A DNA stretch of 64,000 nt. Source: DATLFA01 sp039934635. Lineage in GTDB: Bacteria; Actinomycetota; Acidimicrobiia; Acidimicrobiales; WLNW01. The notes under the pieces were generated by a model. It was not told where the DNA came from, ran no database searches, and worked only from the letters and a program-made list of their open reading frames with translations. Every line of letters begins with the position of its first letter. Position 1 is the stretch's first letter. Made by a program: the position numbers and the translations under genes. Below, piece by piece: positions 16,708 to 26,255 of this stretch. The DNA is taken from positions 32,187 to 96,186 of the forward strand of contig JBDTLT010000004.1 of the NCBI GenBank assembly GCA_039934635.1. The letters run 5' to 3'.

Positions 16708-17457
16708 ATGGTTTCGTCGTCACCCGCGTTGCTGGTACCCCCTGTTCGTCTCGGCCGGATTTTGCACGACACCCGCCTCGCTTCTGGAGAGAGCATCGAA
16801 GCACTGGTCCGCCGGTGCGGTCATGCCTACGACGATGACTTCTTCGAGGCGGTCGAATTGGGTGAAGCCGCGCTCGACGAACCGACCGTACGTTGGCTCG
16901 CCGCGCTCTACGAGATGCGGGTCGAACAACTCGTGCCGCAACGAGCGCGTCTCGTCATCGACCTCAACGAGGGTTCGGTGGCGATGGGTGCCCTGTCGGC
17001 CCACGTCGCCGATCCCCAGCCCGACGAGGTTCTGGCCAAGTACCTCGCACTGGTGATCGAACTGCGGGGCCTCCCCGCCGGCGCGCCGCTCAAGATCCGT
17101 GACCTCGACCTCGATATCTTGGCGACCGCCTTGACGATGCGGCCGCGTGACGTGCAACAACGCCTGCACACCTTGATCCGGGGGGATCGAGAGCCCATCG
17201 ATGGCGCCCGCCGGCGTCTGCGCAGCCGCATCGTGGTACCGATGGCCGGCATCCTCGTGGCGTTCACCGCGGTTGGCGCCCTGCTCTTCGAGCAAGCGTC
17301 GGATCCCACTTCGGATCCTGCGGTGACGGTGACGGTGACGGTGCCGGTGGCGGTCGGATCGGGGAGTGGAGTGGCACTCGATACGCCCCCCGGGGACGGA
17401 CCGTCAACCGCTCCGAGCGTACAGATCGGTGACGCCGCAGTCTTGGTGCGGCCCTGA
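16708..17457 (+). CDS. Membrane-anchored protein with HTH-like cytoplasmic domain
   Basis: 249 residues. Residues about 12-75 look like a helical XRE-type domain (VRLGRILHDTRLASGESIEALVRR, LDEPTVRWLAALYEMRVEQL); a second helical region follows (95-160); one membrane span is at about 173-193 (VPMAGILVAFTAVGALLF); the rest is a Val/Thr/Pro-rich outside tail. The order HTH-TM-exterior tail recalls RodZ or HTH-TM sensors, but the HTH is weak. Function unknown; no operon partner is obvious. Confidence 0.55.
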   Translation: MVSSSPALLVPPVRLGRILHDTRLASGESIEALVRRCGHAYDDDFFEAVELGEAALDEPTVRWLAALYEMRVEQLVPQRARLVIDLNEGSVAMGALSAHVADPQPDEVLAKYLALVIELRGLPAGAPLKIRDLDLDILATALTMRPRDVQQRLHTLIRGDREPIDGARRRLRSRIVVPMAGILVAFTAVGALLFEQASDPTSDPAVTVTVTVPVAVGSGSGVALDTPPGDGPSTAPSVQIGDAAVLVRP

Positions 17458-17495
17458 ACCTGTTGAAGCCCGTCTTGTCCTGACAGACTGTCGCC

Positions 17496-17987
17496 ATGCG
17501 GCAATGGTCCGTGGCGAGCGGCCTCCTCGAAGCTGACGGACGGCTGCTGTTGGTGGCCAATCGACGGCGCAACGGTGCCGTCGACTGGAGCCCGCCCGGT
17601 GGCGTGATCGACGACGGTGAGCACGAGATCGAGGCGCTGACGCGCGAAGTGCTCGAAGAGACCGGGTTACGGGTGTCGCGCTGGCTCGGCCCGCTCTATG
17701 CGATCAACGTGGTGTTCGCGGAACTGGAATGGGACCTGAAGGTCGTCGTCTACCGCGCCGAGGAGTGGGACGGTGAGATCATGCTCGACGACCCCGACGG
17801 CATCGTGCATGACGCCTGCTTCCTCGCGCACGACGACTGTCGCGATCGGTTGCAGCAGAGCCCGTTGTGGGTCAGTGATCCGATCCTCGAATGGCTACTC
17901 GAGCCGTGGAGTTCGCATCGCGAGTTTCGCTATCACGTCGCGGGGACCAACCCTTCGACGCTCGTCGTCAATCGCCTCGCGGGATAG
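17496..17987 (+). CDS. Nudix hydrolase
   Basis: 163 residues. The Nudix box runs from Gly36 to about residue 58 with the metal-binding core REVLEETG at 50-57; the flanking beta strands (ASGLLEADGRLLLVANRR) and the Trp-Ser-Pro-Pro-Gly-Gly loop are intact. It should hydrolyse a nucleoside diphosphate linked to another moiety; the substrate cannot be read from the sequence. ATG start. Confidence 0.87.
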   Translation: MRQWSVASGLLEADGRLLLVANRRRNGAVDWSPPGGVIDDGEHEIEALTREVLEETGLRVSRWLGPLYAINVVFAELEWDLKVVVYRAEEWDGEIMLDDPDGIVHDACFLAHDDCRDRLQQSPLWVSDPILEWLLEPWSSHREFRYHVAGTNPSTLVVNRLAG

Positions 17988-18100
17988 TCCTAGTCCCGCG
18001 TTGTTGTCGAAACCTCGTCGTCCATTCGCCGCAAGGGTATGACACCCGAACTGTTCCGTCATGAGGCCAACGGAGGCATGCCGCCTAAGCTCGTCGCGCG

Positions 18101-19396
18101 ATGACCAGGGCGGACAGGGCTTCGACGACAACGATCATGCACGTCGACATGGACGCGTTCTTCGTGTCGGTCGAGTTGACGCGTCGTCCCGAATTGCGGG
18201 GCCAGCCGGTGATCGTCGGCGGTGACAGCCGCCGCGGTGTGGTCGCGGCCGCGTCGTACGAAGCGCGTGCCTACGGCGTGCACTCGGCGATGCCGTCGGT
18301 GCAGGCGCGCCGCCTGTGCCCGCACGCCATCTTCTTGCCCGGCGATCACGCGATGTACTCGTCGGTGTCGACGCGGGTGATGGCGATTTTCGGCCGCTAC
18401 ACGCCGTTGGTCGAGCCGCTCTCGCTCGACGAGGCGTTCCTCGATGTCACCGGTGCGCTGCGACTCTTCGGCGATGCAGTGGTGATCGCCAATCGCATTC
18501 GCCATGACGTGCTCAGCGAAGAGCAGTTGGCGTGCTCGGTGGGCATTGCGCCGAACAAGTTCCTGGCCAAGATGGCCTCCGAGACGGCCAAGCCGCGCGC
18601 CGGCCGCGACGGGCCGGTCGCGGGGCTCGGCGTCAAGGTCATCGAGCGCGGCGCTGAGCGCAGCTTTCTCGACCCATTGCCCGTCAGCCGCCTGTGGGGC
18701 GTTGGCCCCAAGACACTGGCTCGCCTCGAACGCCTCGGCGTGAGCACCATCGCCGACGTCGCGGCATTGCCCGTGACGATCTTGCGCTCTGCGATCGGTG
18801 ACGCCGCGTCGCGGCACTTGCACGAGTTGGCGCACGGGCGCGACGACCGCAGGGTCGAGACCGGGCAGCGAGTGAAGTCGGTTGGTCACGAGGAGACCTA
18901 CTCCTTCGATCACCACACGTTCGCGACGATCGACACCGAGCTGGTGCGACTGTCCGACGCGGTCGCGGGCCGTCTGCGCGACAACGACCTGGGTGGCCGC
19001 ACGGTCACACTCAAGGTGCGGATGAATGACTTCACGACCCTCACTCGATCCGTCACCGTGGCCCAGCCCGTGCAATCGGGATCGTTGCTGGCGCAGCTGG
19101 TCAAAGAGCTCGTGCGCTCGATCGACCCGAGTCCCGGGGTGCGTCTGCTCGGGGTCAGCGTGTCCAAGCTGGTCGACCACCCGACCCTGCAGCTGACGCT
19201 CGACGAGGTCACCGATGTCGGTGCCCCCCGGGCGGCCGCCCGAGCCGACGTCGACGCCGCGATCGATCAGGTCCGTCAGCGCTTCGGGGCCGACGCCATC
19301 GGCCCGGCCGGGCTCATCGGCGCCCGAGGCCTGCGGACCAAGCGGCGGGGCGACCAGCAGTGGGGCCCCAACGACGCGCCGGCGAAGGGCCGGTGA
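18101..19396 (+). CDS. dinB: DNA polymerase IV (Y-family translesion polymerase)
   Basis: 431 residues. Catalytic metal ligands: Asp16 in MHVDMDAFFVSVE and Asp110-Glu111 in SLDEAFLDVTG. The finger segment ASYEARAYGVHSAMP, the thumb helix-hairpin-helix VSRLWGVGPKTLARLERLGV and a little-finger domain follow. It bypasses DNA lesions with low fidelity, usually bound to the beta clamp; LQLTLDEV near residue 365 could serve as the clamp-binding peptide, but this is tentative. The C-terminal 50 residues are basic and probably disordered. Confidence 0.93.
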   Translation: MTRADRASTTTIMHVDMDAFFVSVELTRRPELRGQPVIVGGDSRRGVVAAASYEARAYGVHSAMPSVQARRLCPHAIFLPGDHAMYSSVSTRVMAIFGRYTPLVEPLSLDEAFLDVTGALRLFGDAVVIANRIRHDVLSEEQLACSVGIAPNKFLAKMASETAKPRAGRDGPVAGLGVKVIERGAERSFLDPLPVSRLWGVGPKTLARLERLGVSTIADVAALPVTILRSAIGDAASRHLHELAHGRDDRRVETGQRVKSVGHEETYSFDHHTFATIDTELVRLSDAVAGRLRDNDLGGRTVTLKVRMNDFTTLTRSVTVAQPVQSGSLLAQLVKELVRSIDPSPGVRLLGVSVSKLVDHPTLQLTLDEVTDVGAPRAAARADVDAAIDQVRQRFGADAIGPAGLIGARGLRTKRRGDQQWGPNDAPAKGR

Positions 19397-19499
19397 GCCG
19401 TGGTCGATTCGAGGAACAAAGATCGGTCGAGCGCGTTGTCCGTTGCAATCTGCTGTGCGAGACTTGACGCATTGCCGCGCCGTGAAAAACGGAGGCCAA

Positions 19500-19880
19500 G
19501 TGCCCCTTTCCGAGGATGAGCAACGGATCCTCAACGAGATCGAGCAAAAGCTCAAAGAGAGCGATCCTCACCTCGCGCGCGAAGTGAGCTCCTACACCGT
19601 CTACCGGCACGCGTTCCGCAACCTCAAGTGGGCGCTCGTCGGGTTCGTCGGTGGCCTGGTCCTGATGATCGCCACGCTCTCGACGTCGTTCTTGCTCGCG
19701 TTCGTCGGCTTCCTGGTGATGCTGGGCGCGGCGATGATGTTCGAGCGCAACGCTCGACGCCTCGGCCGGGCCGGCTTGAACTCACTGGGGCGCCGTGACC
19801 CGCGGTCACTGCGGGGTATCTTCGGTGACCCCGGCCGCCGCCTGCGCGAACGCCTCGGCCGCCGCGAAGGCGACGATTGA
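19500..19880 (+). CDS. DUF3040 membrane protein
   Basis: 126 residues from the GTG at 19500, chosen because GGAGG (19491-19495) sits 4 nt upstream and because DUF3040 proteins begin PLSEDEQRILNEIEQ as here. The helical N-terminus (1-38) precedes two membrane spans about 43-62 and 64-80, then a basic tail (RRLGRAGLNSLGRRDPRS). DUF3040 is an actinobacterial family of unknown function. It ends 12 bp before a bidirectional terminator shared with the convergent transglutaminase gene. Confidence 0.82.
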   Translation: MPLSEDEQRILNEIEQKLKESDPHLAREVSSYTVYRHAFRNLKWALVGFVGGLVLMIATLSTSFLLAFVGFLVMLGAAMMFERNARRLGRAGLNSLGRRDPRSLRGIFGDPGRRLRERLGRREGDD

Positions 19881-19891
19881 ATAGCGGTCGC

Positions 19892-19914
19892 AAATGTCCC
19901 CGCGGGGACATTTT
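19892..19914. terminator. Bidirectional terminator between convergent genes
   Basis: Perfect 22-nt palindrome 19892-19913 with core TGTCCCCGCGGGGACA, A-run on the left and T-run on the right, so it can serve transcripts from either side (DUF3040 forward, transglutaminase reverse). Confidence 0.8.
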
Positions 19915-19933
19915 CCAATGCGGCTCTGCCTGG

Positions 19934-22267
19934 CTACCCCCGCAATTGGGCGCGGGGGAGTAGGGGGCGGGGGTCGAGGGCTCGCAGCGCGCGGCGGCGC
20001 AGCGTGACCCGTCCGGTGATGCTCGAACGCAGTGAACGCGCCGCGCTCGAGGCCGCCGCGACTTCGTCGGGCACCGGTTCGGTGGCATCGAAGTTGGCCC
20101 GCGTGGTCAACTCGGCCAGCCGGTCGAGGTGAGGCGACGCATCGCCGAGCGTGGCCGCCGAACGGTGGGCGAGTTCGGTGGGTGTCTCGGCAGCAGACGC
20201 GTCGAGGTCGAGTAGCGCCAACGCGTCGACTGCTTCGGCCCACGAAACGCCGATCTCTTGGCGAGGTTGGCCGACGGCGCGCGATCGACGGCGGCGGCGG
20301 CGGGCGAACTTGACGAACGGCACGACGCCGAACGTGAGCATCGCCAGCAACACGATGATGACGGCGACGAGCAGGATCTGTTCGAGGCCCTGGACCGACG
20401 ACGGCGAGCCGTTGCCGGTCGAGTCGGCCCCGCCGGAGGTGCCCAGCGCCGCGATCTCTTCTTCGGTGAGATTGGGTGAGACGTCAGGCGTATCGCTACT
20501 CGCTTCGACGGGCCGCGTCGTGGTCACTGGCGCACCTTCGTTGGGTTCGCCGGTCACAACCTGCTCGGGCGCGACACCCGTGTACGCCTCGTCGCCCGGC
20601 CCGCCGCGGCTCGGCGTGGGCTCGAAGCGCACCCAGCCCGCACCATCGAGGTAGATCTCGGGCCATGCGTGCGCGTGCTCGCCCCGCACGTGATAGAGCC
20701 CGTCGGATTCGAGCTCACCCGGCGTGAACCCCACCGCGACTCGCGCTGGGACACCGAGCACTCGCATGATCGCGGCGAAGGTGCCGGCGAATTGCTCGCA
20801 GTAGCCGCGCCGTTCCCGCAGGAACGATTGGATGTCGGTGACCGAATGACCCGCCGCCACCTTCAGGTCGTAGGTGAATCCGCGGAAGTAGTTCTGCACG
20901 AGGATCGCTTGCTCGTATGGCGTCTTGCTCGACAGGTTGGGCATCGCTTGGCGCGTCGATTGCCGACCGAGGAAGGTGCGCAACGTGCTCGCGACGTTGG
21001 AGGGCACCTCGGTGTAGCGGGAGACGAACGCACGGTCGAGTGTCGCCGTCGTGCCCGACTGCACGGAGGCCTTGTCGCGGACCGGGATGCGGGACTGGAT
21101 CGTGTAGGAGAGGCCGTCGCTCGTCTCTTTGCCTTCTTTGACGGTCAGCGTGCCCGACTCGGCTTCGTAGCGGGCGCCGGTGTCGCCGTCGTCGACGACC
21201 GCGGTGGGTTCGTACGCCGCGGGTAACCAAAGGGCGGCCAGGTTCTCGATCGTGAAGGTCTGCTCGAGGGTGCGGGTGGCGACCGACGTGGGGAGGCGCG
21301 TGCCGAGGTCTGCTTTGGCCCGCGTGTAGGACCCGCTCGACGTCCACGCGATGCCGTCGAACTTGTCGAGCGCCGTGAGGCGCCAGTAGTCGGGAGCGGC
21401 GCTGCGCACCGTGAACACTTCGGCCGACGACTGCGAGACGAGGCGCGCTTGGATGTCGACGAGCGGGCTGACCGTGATACGCGCGCCGGGGTTCGCGCCG
21501 CCGCCGTCGAGATCGCGCCACGCGAGGACTGCCTCTTCGCCGGCGCCGGGCAGAACGGGCCCGACGACGAGGCCGAGCACCACGGCCAAGCCGATGCCGA
21601 CGAGGCCGATGCGCGCCATCGCGAGGCGTCCGTCGTTGGGATCGTGGGCCAACCAACTACAGGTCATCTCGCTCTTGGCCAGGCGATGCACCAACGCGAA
21701 CGCGAGCACCGCGGCGCCGAAGATGGCCGTGGCCAAGAGTCGGTGCTGGCCTCGCCCGAGCAGCGCCGCGAACACGAACACGATGCTGGCGGGGAAGAGC
21801 GCTTCGAGGGTCGACCAGACACGGAACGCGGCCCAATCGGCGAGGAACGCTACGACCCAGATCGCGATGGCACCGGCGAGCACGAAGCCGGGTTCGACTG
21901 CCACCGGGGCTTTGACCGTGCCGAACAAGTGCCACGCCTCGCGGAGGTCGGCAACCGCGGCGTCACGCGTGGCGAGCGTGGGAAGGCCGATGAACGTGGT
22001 GTTTGCGTAGAAAACGACGCCCCCCACGACCGCGAGGCCGATCGCAGAGATGGCGGCCGACCAGACGATGTTGCGCCCGAGGCGCCGGACGATCAGGGCC
22101 AGCGCGTGTGAGACCAGCGCGAGTGTGGCCATCTTGACGAAGTAAGAGTTGTCCTCGAAGAGGCGGGAGAATCCACCGACGACCGCGATCGTGACCAACG
22201 CCAGCGCAGCCTCGCCGACGCCGAGAAGGCCGCGATCGACCCGAGCGTCAACGGTGGTGGCGGTCAT
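19934..22267 (-). CDS. Membrane-bound transglutaminase-like protein
   Basis: 777 residues from ATG at 22267, which overlaps the DUF58 stop. About six N-terminal membrane spans (residues 1-240), a large extracytoplasmic region with a transglutaminase-like core (catalytic Cys490 in RRGYCEQFAGTFAAIMR, His533 in EHAHAWPEIYL), a Pro/Thr/Ser-rich linker, a further span (about 640-662, ILLVAVIIVLLAMLTFGVV) and a cytoplasmic tail with DUF4129-like character. With MoxR and DUF58 it forms a widespread three-gene module thought to act in envelope or protein-complex assembly; substrate unknown. Confidence 0.88.
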   Translation of the reverse strand: MTATTVDARVDRGLLGVGEAALALVTIAVVGGFSRLFEDNSYFVKMATLALVSHALALIVRRLGRNIVWSAAISAIGLAVVGGVVFYANTTFIGLPTLATRDAAVADLREAWHLFGTVKAPVAVEPGFVLAGAIAIWVVAFLADWAAFRVWSTLEALFPASIVFVFAALLGRGQHRLLATAIFGAAVLAFALVHRLAKSEMTCSWLAHDPNDGRLAMARIGLVGIGLAVVLGLVVGPVLPGAGEEAVLAWRDLDGGGANPGARITVSPLVDIQARLVSQSSAEVFTVRSAAPDYWRLTALDKFDGIAWTSSGSYTRAKADLGTRLPTSVATRTLEQTFTIENLAALWLPAAYEPTAVVDDGDTGARYEAESGTLTVKEGKETSDGLSYTIQSRIPVRDKASVQSGTTATLDRAFVSRYTEVPSNVASTLRTFLGRQSTRQAMPNLSSKTPYEQAILVQNYFRGFTYDLKVAAGHSVTDIQSFLRERRGYCEQFAGTFAAIMRVLGVPARVAVGFTPGELESDGLYHVRGEHAHAWPEIYLDGAGWVRFEPTPSRGGPGDEAYTGVAPEQVVTGEPNEGAPVTTTRPVEASSDTPDVSPNLTEEEIAALGTSGGADSTGNGSPSSVQGLEQILLVAVIIVLLAMLTFGVVPFVKFARRRRRRSRAVGQPRQEIGVSWAEAVDALALLDLDASAAETPTELAHRSAATLGDASPHLDRLAELTTRANFDATEPVPDEVAAASSAARSLRSSITGRVTLRRRALRALDPRPLLPRAQLRG

Positions 22268-23454
22268 GCGACATCGCCGATGCCACTGGCCATCGCCGCG
22301 TTCCACACGAGTGGGAACGGCGCGTTCTTGGAGACACGAACCATGCGGCGCGATGACATCGGAATGCCCTCGATATCGGCGCTCGGATCCCATGCGCTCT
22401 TGTCGACGATCACCGACGTGACCCACGAAAAGCTGCGGCTCAAGCGGCGCACCGCCACGAGGCGACTCGAGTCGAGTTCGCTGCTGATGACGACGACGCC
22501 ACCGGTGCGTTGTTGCATCGCCGCACGGTCGAGCGCGGTGTTGAGTGCGGCGCGGCGGTGAGGTTCGAGCACCGCGAGCATCTCGAGCAGCGATTCGACC
22601 TGCGCGTTGCCCGAGAGGTAGCCAGAGTCGTTGCCGTCGCCGGTGACGATGCGCACGAGATTGCCCTTTTGGTGCGCCGCCACGACGATGCTCGCCGCGA
22701 TCGACACCGCGATGTCGAGACCCTCTTCGGGCAAGCGCCCTTCGGTGTTGTCGACGACGACGGTCAGGCGGCCCTGCCACGGCAATTCGTCTTGACGCAC
22801 CATGAGCTCGTCGTGGCGGGCGGTCGACGGCCAGTGGACGCGCCGCAGTTCGTCACCGACGACGAACTGGCGTAGCGCGTAGAAGTCGGAACCGCCGCGG
22901 TTGAGCGTGCGGCGATGTTCGAGGCCCGAATGAGGGTCCGCCCCGCCCGTCGGCGGCAACGCGGTCAGCCGGTGGATGGGCGGATAGACCGTGAGGTTGG
23001 TGACGTTGGCGCCGGGCAGCGTGGCGCGGGCCAAGCCGAACGGATCGGAGAGCTCGAGGGTCAGCGGGCCGATGGCCAGCACGCCCCGGCGCTCGGTGGG
23101 CAGGCGGTAGGACGCGCGGGCCGCGGTGTTGGGTGCCAGCGGACCGATCAACAGGTTTGCGCCGCGCGTGCCCGACACGGGATCGACCGCGCGCATCACG
23201 GGCGAGCGCGACATGCCGATGTTGTTGACCGACAGATCGACACGGCTCGGTGTGCCTGCGTGCACGCGTGCCGGCACGACTTCGCGTAGCACTTCGAGCC
23301 GGATGCGCCGCAACCACACGACGGCCAACGCGATGATGACGAGGGCCGCGCCGGTGACGCCGAGTAAGAACAACTCGAGTACGCCCAATAGGCGGCCGGC
23401 AACGATAAGAACCCCGCTGCCTATTGCAACCAACATTCCCTGGCGTGTGAGCAT
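22264..23454 (-). CDS. DUF58 protein of the MoxR module
   Basis: 396 residues. Two N-terminal membrane spans (about 7-25 and 29-48) followed by an immunoglobulin-like region and then the DUF58 core, identified by DPFGLARATLPG, RRVHWPSTARHDELMVRQDE and the VWA-like VVVDNTEG. DUF58 proteins have a degenerate von Willebrand A fold and work with MoxR ATPases. The gene lies between moxR (16 bp upstream) and the transglutaminase (4-bp overlap). Confidence 0.87.
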   Translation of the reverse strand: MLTRQGMLVAIGSGVLIVAGRLLGVLELFLLGVTGAALVIIALAVVWLRRIRLEVLREVVPARVHAGTPSRVDLSVNNIGMSRSPVMRAVDPVSGTRGANLLIGPLAPNTAARASYRLPTERRGVLAIGPLTLELSDPFGLARATLPGANVTNLTVYPPIHRLTALPPTGGADPHSGLEHRRTLNRGGSDFYALRQFVVGDELRRVHWPSTARHDELMVRQDELPWQGRLTVVVDNTEGRLPEEGLDIAVSIAASIVVAAHQKGNLVRIVTGDGNDSGYLSGNAQVESLLEMLAVLEPHRRAALNTALDRAAMQQRTGGVVVISSELDSSRLVAVRRLSRSFSWVTSVIVDKSAWDPSADIEGIPMSSRRMVRVSKNAPFPLVWNAAMASGIGDVA

Positions 23455-23470
23455 GGACAGGACCGCTCGA

Positions 23471-24445
23471 TCACATACCGCTCGTGTTGGGAACCGGCAC
23501 GGCTTCGAGGATCTGCTCGAGCACCTGAGACGACGTGACGCCCTGCAGTTGCGCTTCGGGGCTCACCAGCAATCGATGTGCGAGCACGGGCCGCGCCAAC
23601 GCTTTGACGTCATCGGGCGTGACGTAGGTGCGCATCACCGACGCCGCTTGCACGCGTGCGACTCGTTGTAGCGCGAGCGCGGCGCGGGTCGACATGCCGA
23701 GTGTAAGTGCGGGATGGCGGCGCGTCGTCTCCGCGATATCGACGATGTAGCCCCGCAACAGCGGTGCCATGTGCACCGACTGTGCCGCCGCGGTCATCGC
23801 CCGTAGTTCGGCGGCAGTGACGACGGCTTCGATCTCGCTCAAGGGGTCACCGCTGCCGTGACGATCGAGGATGTCGAGCTCGGCCGAACGCGCCGGGTAG
23901 CCGATGGAGATCTTCATGAGGAAGCGATCGAGTTGGCTCTCGGGCAGGGGATAGGTGCCTTCGTGTTCGATCGGGTTCTGCGTTGCGATGACCATGAACG
24001 GAGTGGCCAGCTTGTGCGTGGTCGTATCGACGGTGACCTGACGCTCGCCCATCGCCTCGAGCAGCGCGGACTGCGTCTTGGGCGAGGCGCGGTTGATCTC
24101 GTCACCGAGCACGATGTTGCAAAAGATCGGACCGGGCCGGAAGTCGAACAAGCCACTGCCGCGGTTCCAGACGGTCATACCGACCACATCCGCGGGCAAC
24201 AGATCGGGCGTGAACTGCACCCGACCGAAGGTGCAGTCGACCGACGCCGCCAATGATTTGGCCAGACTGGTCTTGCCGACACCGGGGGCGTCTTCGAGCA
24301 GCACGTGGCCTTCGGCGATCAGCGAGAGCACGACGTTTTGGATCACCTCGCGTTTGCCGCGAATAGCGCGCTCGATGCTGTCGCAGATCTTGTTGAACAG
24401 GTCGGCGAACGTCTCGGATCGCTGCGCCGCTTGTTGAGTCGTCAA
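23471..24445 (-). CDS. MoxR-family AAA+ ATPase
   Basis: 324 residues. Walker A APGVGKTS (53-60), Walker B IVLGDEINRASPKTQSALLEAM, sensor 1 VIATQNPIEHEGTYPLPE and the arginine-finger/sensor 2 region with TRAALALQRVARV. MoxR ATPases act as chaperones for VWA-domain partners, here most likely the DUF58 protein encoded next. The 124-bp gap to the divergent ROK gene must contain both promoters. Confidence 0.93.
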   Translation of the reverse strand: MTTQQAAQRSETFADLFNKICDSIERAIRGKREVIQNVVLSLIAEGHVLLEDAPGVGKTSLAKSLAASVDCTFGRVQFTPDLLPADVVGMTVWNRGSGLFDFRPGPIFCNIVLGDEINRASPKTQSALLEAMGERQVTVDTTTHKLATPFMVIATQNPIEHEGTYPLPESQLDRFLMKISIGYPARSAELDILDRHGSGDPLSEIEAVVTAAELRAMTAAAQSVHMAPLLRGYIVDIAETTRRHPALTLGMSTRAALALQRVARVQAASVMRTYVTPDDVKALARPVLAHRLLVSPEAQLQGVTSSQVLEQILEAVPVPNTSGM

Positions 24446-24569
24446 CGGGGGTCCTCCGAACGCGCCTCTTCGGGTGGTCTCGTTGGACCGTGCGCACTCC
24501 GTCGCAGGCTACCTTGCCCCACTCTGTCGGTGGGAGTCGCCCCCACCCGCCCCGGCCTAAGGTGAACCG

Positions 24570-25457
24570 GTGGTGTGCGTGCTGGCCGTCGATATCGGTG
24601 GAACCAAACTCGCGGCGGCGGTCGTCGACCGCGCCGGCGGGCTGACGAGTCGCGCCTCCACCCCTACGCTCGACCCGCAATCGGTCGCGGCGAACGGTGA
24701 AGGATTGTTCGGCGCGCTCACCGCGCTCGTCGACGCGGTGCGAGCGACGACTGCGGACGAGATCGTGGCGTGCGGCGTGGGTTGCGGCGGCCCGATGAGC
24801 CCTGGCGGTGTGCTCGTGTCGCCCCTCAACATCGCGCAATGGCGATCGTTCCCGCTGCGCGACCGGCTCGCCGCGCATCTTCGGCTGCCGACCTTTGTCG
24901 ACAACGATGCGAAGGCCCTCACACTCGGTGAAGGATGGGTCGGCGCGGCGCGTGGCGAGCACAACTATCTCGGAATGGTGGTTTCGACCGGGGTCGGTGG
25001 CGGCATCGTCGTCGACGGTCGCCTGCTCGATGGCGCGTCGACCAACGCCGGCCACATCGGCCACGTCATCGTCGAGCCCGGTGGCCGGCAGTGTGAATGC
25101 GGCGCCCGTGGTTGTCTCGAAGCCGAAGCGTCGGGATCGGCCATCGAGGCCATCACCGGCCAGCCCGCGGCGCAGGCGACCGCCGCGGTCCGTGAGCGCA
25201 CGGGCATGCTCGTCGGCCGGGCCGTGGGTTCGGTCGTCTCCTTGCTCGATCTGCGACTGGTGGTCATTGCCGGTTCGGTCGCCCTCGGCTTCGGCGCGCC
25301 CTTCTTTGCCGCGGCGCAGCGCGAGGTCGACGCCGTTTGTCGGATCGAGTTCGCCCGCGGCGCGCGGGTGCAGCCGGCCGGCTCGGGAGACCGGGCGCCG
25401 CTCATCGGCGCCGCCGCGGTCGCGTGGAGAGGGCTCGGGCACCTTGTCTTCAGTTGA
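24570..25457 (+). CDS. ROK-family sugar kinase with intact zinc motif
   Basis: 295 residues from GTG. ATP loop AVDIGGTK (6-13), catalytic Asp in VDNDAKALTLGEG, and the complete ROK zinc site with CECGARGC (175-182) preceded by NAGHIGHV. This is a catalytically complete sugar kinase (glucose, N-acetylglucosamine or N-acetylmannosamine class), in contrast to the cysteine-less paralogue at 4338-5327. The substrate cannot be read directly. Slightly overlaps the small gene downstream if that gene uses TTG. Confidence 0.87.
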   Translation: MVCVLAVDIGGTKLAAAVVDRAGGLTSRASTPTLDPQSVAANGEGLFGALTALVDAVRATTADEIVACGVGCGGPMSPGGVLVSPLNIAQWRSFPLRDRLAAHLRLPTFVDNDAKALTLGEGWVGAARGEHNYLGMVVSTGVGGGIVVDGRLLDGASTNAGHIGHVIVEPGGRQCECGARGCLEAEASGSAIEAITGQPAAQATAAVRERTGMLVGRAVGSVVSLLDLRLVVIAGSVALGFGAPFFAAAQREVDAVCRIEFARGARVQPAGSGDRAPLIGAAAVAWRGLGHLVFS

Positions 25458-25713
25458 TCGGTCGTCGAGTGAGAGGTGGTGGTTGCCGGTGGCGCTCGCC
25501 GTCCTCCGGACGCCGCGGCTCTGGCCCACGGCAGTGCGCCAAGTGACCCGCCTTGCGCCGCGGGGATGGTGGCACCGCTGGCCGCCGTTGCCGCTGCCCG
25601 ATCGTGACTACCTGAGGTTCCGGTTGCAGACGATGTACGGCGGAGCGGGCCGGTCGCCCGACGCGGCAGACGTCCTCGCCTACCTGTTGTGGTGCAAACG
25701 CGAAAAAATCTGA
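25444..25713 (+). CDS. Small conserved actinobacterial hypothetical protein
   Basis: 89 residues if started at TTG 25444 (overlapping the ROK stop), or 74 if started at GTG 25489. The body LRTPRLWPTAVRQVTRLAPR, GWWHRWPPLPLPD and YLRFRLQTMYGG plus a C-terminal DVLAYLLWCK is a pattern I recall from many actinobacterial hypothetical proteins of about 80 residues. No catalytic site. Tight spacing to the ROK gene suggests co-transcription. The start is uncertain. Confidence 0.6.
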   Translation: MSSVDRSSSERWWLPVALAVLRTPRLWPTAVRQVTRLAPRGWWHRWPPLPLPDRDYLRFRLQTMYGGAGRSPDAADVLAYLLWCKREKI

Positions 25714-25745
25714 ACGCACGGGCGCGCTAGGGATAGCCTTTCGCA

Positions 25746-26255
25746 ATGGCTCGTACGTTGGTTCTCAACGCCACTTACGAGCCGATCTGCGTGGTGCCGT
25801 GCCCGCGTGCGCTCGTTCTCGTGATTTCCGAAAAGGCCGAGACGATCGCGTCCACGGGCCGGATGATCCGTTCCGAACGCCTTGCGCTCGAGGAGCCTTC
25901 GGTGGTGCGCCTTGCGCGGTTCGTGCGTGTGCCGTATCAACGGCGACGCGCGCTCAACCGTCGCGCGGTATTCATACGCGACGGTCACCAGTGCCAGTAC
26001 TGCGGTGCGGCGGCCGAGAGCATCGACCACGTCGTACCCCGCAGTCGCGGAGGCAAGCACGAATGGGACAACGTCGTCGCTGCCTGTCGCCGCTGCAACT
26101 CACAAAAGCGCGACCGTCTCCTTCACGACACGGCGATGCGACTGCGGCGCCAACCATCGGCGCCGCATTTCGCGACGTGGTTCATGTTGCACGATCGTAC
26201 GATCCCGACCGCGTGGACTCCGTTCCTGCAGAACGAGCTCGTCCGTAGCGCGTGA
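25746..26255 (+). CDS. HNH endonuclease
   Basis: 169 residues. N-terminal strand-rich region (ARTLVLNATYEPICVVPCPR) typical of a small actinobacterial HNH group, then the beta-beta-alpha-metal nuclease: two CxxC knuckles (CQYC and CRRC) flanking the catalytic SIDHVVPRSRGG and HEWDNVVAAC. It should cleave DNA, but the biological role of this free-standing chromosomal family is not established. Its stop overlaps the next start by 4 bp. Confidence 0.87.
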   Translation: MARTLVLNATYEPICVVPCPRALVLVISEKAETIASTGRMIRSERLALEEPSVVRLARFVRVPYQRRRALNRRAVFIRDGHQCQYCGAAAESIDHVVPRSRGGKHEWDNVVAACRRCNSQKRDRLLHDTAMRLRRQPSAPHFATWFMLHDRTIPTAWTPFLQNELVRSA